A stretch of 9,250 nucleotides of DNA from Dehalococcoidia bacterium UBA2777 (GTDB lineage Bacteria > Chloroflexota > Dehalococcoidia > UBA2247 > UBA2777), in assembly GCA_002352365.1 (NCBI GenBank), contig DEIJ01000011.1, positions 5,589 through 14,838 of the forward strand, written 5' to 3'. Under the pieces are notes generated by a model that saw nothing but the letters and a program-made list of their open reading frames with translations, did not search any database and was not told where the DNA came from. The position numbers were made by a program, and so were the translations under genes. Of the stretch, positions 6,202 to 9,250 are shown piece after piece (positions within the stretch are counted from its first letter, which is position 1; the number at the start of each line of letters is the position of its first letter).

Positions 6202-6231
6202 TTGACTAACCCTGCCCCCGTAGCGTACAAT
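6202..6231 (+). promoter_or_regulatory. Sigma-70-type promoter for the mvhD-fdhA operon
   Basis: TTGACT (6202-6207) matches the -35 consensus at five of six bases. TACAAT (6226-6231) matches the -10 at five of six, with an 18-base spacer. Transcription would start near 6238, giving a leader of about 100 bases before the mvhD ATG at 6337. It lies in the leader of the divergent regulator gene. Confidence 0.6.
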
Positions 6232-6249
6232 ACTCCTCAGATACAATAC
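6226..6249 (+). repeat. Direct repeat TACAATAC, 16-bp period
   Basis: TACAATAC occurs at 6226-6233 and again at 6242-6249. The first copy is the promoter -10. The period of 16 is not an integral number of helical turns. The repeat may be an alternative -10, a protein site or chance. Confidence 0.4.
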
Positions 6250-6259
6250 AACCATACTT

Positions 6260-6288
6260 ATTCTACCACGGGTAAGCCCAGAGGCCAA
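6260..6288 (-). promoter_or_regulatory. Candidate promoter of the CsoR-family gene
   Basis: On the - strand, TTGGCC (6283-6288, four of six bases of -35) and TAGAAT (6260-6265, five of six of -10) are separated by exactly 17 bases. Transcription would start near 6253, about 68 bases before the ATG at 6185. The -10 overlaps the TACC-N3-GGTA palindrome, as expected for an autoregulated repressor. Confidence 0.45.
6264..6274. promoter_or_regulatory. Candidate CsoR/CstR-type operator
   Basis: TACC (6264-6267), ACG, GGTA (6271-6274) form an 11-bp palindrome. It resembles the TACC...GGTA operators with a G/C tract known for the CsoR family. It overlaps the - strand -10 and lies about 27-37 bases downstream of the predicted + strand start, so one bound repressor could block both transcripts. 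The symmetry does not extend beyond the 11 bases, so the site is short. Confidence 0.4.
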
Positions 6289-6336
6289 AGTGCCACAGGT
6301 AATAGAGATTGGTTAATAAAATCCCATGAGGCACAA

Positions 6337-6759
6337 ATGGATGAATTTGAGCCAAGGGTAGTGGGCTTCTTCTGTAACTGGTGTTCCTATGCCGGGGCCG
6401 ACCTGGCAGGGGGATCACGAATACAATACCCGCCGAACGTGCGCATAATAAGGATGATGTGTTCCGGCGGGGTAAGCGACATTCTAATATTAAAAGCCTT
6501 TGCCGTTGGTGCTGATGGTGTTTTGGTTTGCGGCTGTCATCCCGGAGAGTGCCACTACAAGAAGGGCAATCTAAGCGCCAGGAGAAAGGTGATAGGGCTC
6601 CAGCCTTTTCTTGAAGCAATAGGAATCAGCAGGGATAGGCTCAGGCTGGAATGGATCTCAGCCTCTGAGGGTCCCAAGGTAGCGGAAACCATCAACAGTT
6701 TTACCCAAAGGATAAAGCAACTCGGTCCCAGCCCTATTGGGAGGCAAAATGAAGCTTGA
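6337..6759 (+). CDS. mvhD: MvhD-type [2Fe-2S] electron-transfer protein
   Basis: A 140-residue cytoplasmic protein homologous to the delta subunit of F420-non-reducing hydrogenase, which passes electrons from hydrogenase or formate dehydrogenase to HdrA of heterodisulfide reductase. Family motifs appear in order: EPRVVGFFCNWCSYAGADLAG with C13 and C16, YPPNVRIIRMMCSGG with C42, FAVGADGVLVCGCHPGECHY with C67 and C72 (C65 is an extra cysteine), and LRLEWISASEG. All the usual cluster cysteines are present. The start is ATG 6337, with TGAGG at 6327-6331. The open frame runs 45 codons upstream to TTG 6202, but that part covers the promoter and has no family likeness. It overlaps fdhA by 11 bases, so the two are translationally coupled and the products probably interact. 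Confidence 0.92.
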   Translation: MDEFEPRVVGFFCNWCSYAGADLAGGSRIQYPPNVRIIRMMCSGGVSDILILKAFAVGADGVLVCGCHPGECHYKKGNLSARRKVIGLQPFLEAIGISRDRLRLEWISASEGPKVAETINSFTQRIKQLGPSPIGRQNEA

Positions 6760-8776
6760 GTATGTGCCCACTATATGCCCATATTGCGGTTGTGGCTGTG
6801 GGATATACCTTGTGGTCAAAGAAGGAAGGATAGTAGGTGTAGAACCGTGGAAGGAACATCCGGTAAATGAAGGGAAGAACTGCCCTAAAGGAAGGAACGC
6901 GTTTGAATTTTTATACCACAAAAGCAGGCTGGTAAAGCCACTGGTAAAGGAAAATGGTAGATTTTCTGAAGTTTCCTGGGAAAAAGCTTTGGGACTGGTG
7001 GCAGATAAGCTGAAAAGTGTGGACACCAACATGGTTGGTTTCATAAACTCCGGAAAGCTCAGCAACGAGGATTTATATGTGATGCAAAAGCTTGTTAGAT
7101 GCATCCTGAAGACAAATAACATGGATAATGCCTCCAGGTTTTGCCATTCTACCACGGTTCCTGCCTTGGTCTCCACAGTGGGCTCAGGTGTGATGTCAAC
7201 TTCTACCATAAGCATAGAAAAAGCTGACTCAATAATTATCGCCGGAGTAAACATAAAGGAAACTTATCCTCTGATCGCCCGCAGGGTGATAAGAGCCAAG
7301 GAAAAAGGGGCAAAGGTTATCGTCTCAGATCCAAGAAGAACGGTAACGGCAAGATTTCTCGCCGATATATACCTGGAGTTAAATCCAGGCACTGATACAG
7401 CGCTGCTAAATGCGATGATGAAAACAATATTGGATGAGGGCTTAGAGGATAAGGAATTCATAGAGAAGAGGACCAAAGGATTTACTGAGCTTAAGAACTA
7501 CCTATCTTCCTTAGATATGGATGATATGGAAAGAATAACGGGCATTCCTATTGATACTATAAGGGAAGCGGCGCGAACTTATGCTAAGGCAGAAACAGGG
7601 TGCATACTTTATAACGCTGGAATAGCGCAGCACCTTAGTGGCATAGAAAACATTAGAGCACTTGCCGATCTGGCTATGCTCACCGGGAATTACGGTAGGC
7701 CAGGAACTGGGGTTAATCCCCTAAGAGGTCATATAAATGGAGAGGGATTTGGTGATATGGGACCAATTCCAGTTTTCTATCCCGGCTTTAGACCGGTGAA
7801 TGAGGAGAGTGCCAAGCTATTTGAAGATCGCTGGGGAGTTTCTGGTTTGCCCTCAAATCCGGGATTGACATACATGGATATGGTGGAGAAATGCCAAGCC
7901 CTGTATATAATAGGAGCAAATCCGATGCTTTCTGCCCCCGATACTAATAATGTCAGGAAAAACCTTTTGGGGAAAGACTTTTTAGTGGTTCAAGATATTT
8001 TCATGACTGAGACTGCTGAGCTTGCCGATGTAGTCCTCCCTGCTGCAGCTTGGGTAGAGAAGGATGGCACGATAACTGAGGTTGATAGAAGGGTTCAGCG
8101 GGTAAATAAAGTTGTACATCCTCCAGGGGAAGCAAAGCCAGACTGGAAGATATTCTGCGAGTTGGCAGAGCTGATGGGGATGGGGGAAAGGTTCGCATTC
8201 AATTCTGCGGAGGAGATATTTGAGGAGATAAGGGAATGCGTGCCACAATACAAAGGAATAACCTATGCGAGGCTTGGGAAAGCTGGTGGGATTGGATGGC
8301 CTTGCCCCAAAGAAGATCATCCCGGAACCGATACCATGTTTGTGGAGAGATTTGGGACTCCTGACGGTCTGGGGAATTTCCAGGTCGTGGAATATAAAAG
8401 TCCAGCAGAAGTCACCGATGAAGAATATCCTTATGTTCTCACCAACGGCAGAGTCATATTCCATTACCATACCGGAACAATGACCAGGAGGACTGAAAGA
8501 TTGAATAACGAGGTTCTCAAGGGATTCGCGGAGATAAACACTGATGATGCCACAGAGATAGGGATAAAAGATGGACAGAAGATAACATTGAAGTCAAGAA
8601 GGGGAGAGGTAAAAGCGATTGCCAAGGTGGCAGATAACATAAGGAAAGGGGTATTGTTCATGCCGTGGCATTTCTGTGAATCGAGTCCCAATATTCTAAC
8701 CGGACTTTGTGCCGGTCCACCATCTAAGATGCCGGAATTCAAGTTCTGTGCCGTCAGAATAGAGGTGGCTTCCTAA
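6749..8776 (+). CDS. fdhA: Formate dehydrogenase-like catalytic alpha subunit, Cys type
   Basis: A 675-residue molybdopterin oxidoreductase with Mo- or W-bisMGD and one [4Fe-4S] cluster. CPYCGCGC holds C10, C13 and C17, and C45 is in NCPKGR with K47, the lysine linking cluster and cofactor. The catalytic position is C132 in RFCHSTTVPAL, encoded by TGC, so it is a Cys and not a selenocysteine enzyme; His133 follows as in formate dehydrogenase. LRG with R326 is present, but the next residue is His328 where FdhF-type enzymes have Gln. The cofactor-binding C-terminal domain runs from about residue 560 (NGRVIFHYHTGTMTRR and FMPWHF). There is no N-terminal ferredoxin extension and no twin-arginine signal, so it is cytoplasmic. 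ATG 6749 follows GGGAGG. Nearest match is FdhA of methanogen/Hdr-coupled type; another formate-like substrate remains possible. Confidence 0.85.
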   Translation: MKLEYVPTICPYCGCGCGIYLVVKEGRIVGVEPWKEHPVNEGKNCPKGRNAFEFLYHKSRLVKPLVKENGRFSEVSWEKALGLVADKLKSVDTNMVGFINSGKLSNEDLYVMQKLVRCILKTNNMDNASRFCHSTTVPALVSTVGSGVMSTSTISIEKADSIIIAGVNIKETYPLIARRVIRAKEKGAKVIVSDPRRTVTARFLADIYLELNPGTDTALLNAMMKTILDEGLEDKEFIEKRTKGFTELKNYLSSLDMDDMERITGIPIDTIREAARTYAKAETGCILYNAGIAQHLSGIENIRALADLAMLTGNYGRPGTGVNPLRGHINGEGFGDMGPIPVFYPGFRPVNEESAKLFEDRWGVSGLPSNPGLTYMDMVEKCQALYIIGANPMLSAPDTNNVRKNLLGKDFLVVQDIFMTETAELADVVLPAAAWVEKDGTITEVDRRVQRVNKVVHPPGEAKPDWKIFCELAELMGMGERFAFNSAEEIFEEIRECVPQYKGITYARLGKAGGIGWPCPKEDHPGTDTMFVERFGTPDGLGNFQVVEYKSPAEVTDEEYPYVLTNGRVIFHYHTGTMTRRTERLNNEVLKGFAEINTDDATEIGIKDGQKITLKSRRGEVKAIAKVADNIRKGVLFMPWHFCESSPNILTGLCAGPPSKMPEFKFCAVRIEVAS

Positions 8777-8807
8777 CCTGAAGGGCAATAATCTAAGGAG
8801 GTCCAAG

Positions 8808-9250
8808 ATGGAAAGAAGTGATTTGGTGATCGTAGGAGGTGGTGCTGCCGGACCGCAAGCGGCGATCACTGCCCAAAGGCTCGCCAGCATCGAGAAGGTG
8901 ACTGTCATCCGAAGGGAGCCAAAGGCATTGATCCCCTGTGGCATCCCTTATATCTTCGGCACCCTCGGCTCGGTGGAGAAAAATATATTTCCCGATGCTC
9001 TGTTGGGAAATGCCGAACTCGTGATCGATGAGGTCACTTCCATCGATAGAGAGACACAAACCCTAATCACCTCAGGGGGGAAGAGCATTGGCTACCGAAA
9101 ATTGATCCTGGCCACCGGTTCTCAGCCCGCAGTGCCACCTATACCGGGAAGGGAACTGGATAATGTCTTCACGGTGAGAAAGGATATGGATTATCTCCAG
9201 AAGCTCCAGAGTGCCCTGGAAGGTGCAAAAGAGGTGGTAATCGTGGGTGG
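8808..9250 (+). CDS. FAD/NAD(P)H disulfide oxidoreductase, 3' end cut by window
   Basis: The first 147 residues of a flavoprotein of the NADH oxidase/CoA-disulfide reductase/persulfide reductase branch. It opens with the FAD-binding VIVGGGAAG and then has IPCGIPYIFG, where C44 is the family's single redox cysteine. LILATGSQPAVPPIPG closes the FAD domain, and EVVIVGG begins the NAD(P)H-binding domain at the window edge. Such enzymes reduce disulfides, CoA-persulfides or oxygen with NAD(P)H; the full family length is about 440-560 residues. TAAGGAGGT ends 5 bases before the ATG, a near-perfect ribosome site. It starts 31 bases after fdhA, so it is likely the third gene of the same operon. It could pass reducing power between NAD(P)H, thiols and the formate dehydrogenase module. 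The exact substrate cannot be told from this part. Confidence 0.88.
   Translation, partial: MERSDLVIVGGGAAGPQAAITAQRLASIEKVTVIRREPKALIPCGIPYIFGTLGSVEKNIFPDALLGNAELVIDEVTSIDRETQTLITSGGKSIGYRKLILATGSQPAVPPIPGRELDNVFTVRKDMDYLQKLQSALEGAKEVVIVG

Noticed and set aside
6186..6230. Longer N-terminus for the CsoR-family protein (15 extra residues).
   Set aside because: GGGGAGG is placed exactly for ATG 6185, and the added residues lie under the opposing promoter.
6202..6336. A 45-codon N-terminal extension of the MvhD-like frame starting at TTG 6202.
   Set aside because: It covers the promoter and has no family likeness. ATG 6337 has its own ribosome site and gives the normal family length.
6421..6430. 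Third copy of TACAATAC at 6422-6429.
   Set aside because: It is inside mvhD and encodes the conserved IQYPP segment, so chance and coding constraint explain it.
7139..7147. Possible selenocysteine in the formate dehydrogenase-like subunit.
   Set aside because: The catalytic codon is TGC (Cys), and there is no in-frame TGA.
7982..8470. Long open frames on the - strand opposite fdhA, and similar ones opposite other genes (for example 716-1039 and 6658-7254).
   Set aside because: They lie wholly opposite well-supported genes, have no ribosome sites, and their translations show no recognisable motifs.
1..9250. CRISPR arrays, tRNA or rRNA genes, insertion sequences, known riboswitches.
   Set aside because: No regularly spaced repeats, no transposase frame with terminal repeats, and no recognisable RNA gene pattern were seen by eye on either strand.

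Overview
The window looks like part of the chromosome of a strict or facultative anaerobe. The evidence is an MvhD-type iron-sulfur protein, a molybdopterin formate-dehydrogenase-like catalytic subunit, DUF169, an IscU-like scaffold, a DsrE-family protein and a short Fe-S fragment, packed together with strong Shine-Dalgarno sites. Base composition is intermediate. The protein flavour (MvhD, DUF169, a CsoR-family regulator) would fit an anaerobic Chloroflexota/Dehalococcoidia-like or Firmicutes-like lineage, but no marker here fixes the taxonomy.

Region 1 (1-5078, all + strand) is a run of tightly spaced genes. It opens with the 3' part of coaE (dephospho-CoA kinase), which overlaps the first of two tandem DUF2889-like paralogues by ATGA. 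A 93-bp gap with two consecutive hairpins follows. Then come a PHP-domain metal-dependent phosphoesterase, a DUF169 protein, an Mrp/ApbC-type P-loop ATPase, an IscU-like Fe-S scaffold and a DsrE-family protein. The last four suggest Fe-S or sulfur handling. The Mrp protein has lost the C-terminal CxxC that normally holds the bridging cluster.

Region 2 (5079-5898, + strand) looks damaged. A COG0731-like radical SAM gene runs well for 146 codons, stops, and resumes in another frame at a position that should lie about 30 residues further on. That remnant then runs into the second half of a two-cluster ferredoxin-like protein that lacks its first cluster and any credible start. Two deletion junctions within about 135 bp explain this best. 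A metagenome mis-assembly is the main alternative.

Region 3 (5895-9250) is organised around a divergent control region (6186-6336). On the - strand is a CsoR-family repressor. It keeps the two cysteines 29 residues apart but has Tyr in place of the copper-ligand His, the pattern known for the persulfide sensor CstR. On the + strand is an apparent operon: mvhD, a Cys-type fdhA, then a pyridine-nucleotide disulfide oxidoreductase of the NADH oxidase/CoA-disulfide reductase type, cut by the window end. I see a near-consensus sigma-70 promoter for the operon, a candidate - strand promoter for the repressor, and a TACC-N3-GGTA palindrome overlapping the latter's -10. The inferred system is a thiol/persulfide-responsive switch controlling a formate-dehydrogenase/MvhD/flavoprotein-disulfide-reductase electron-transfer module that has no HdrA or FdhB beside it in the visible part.
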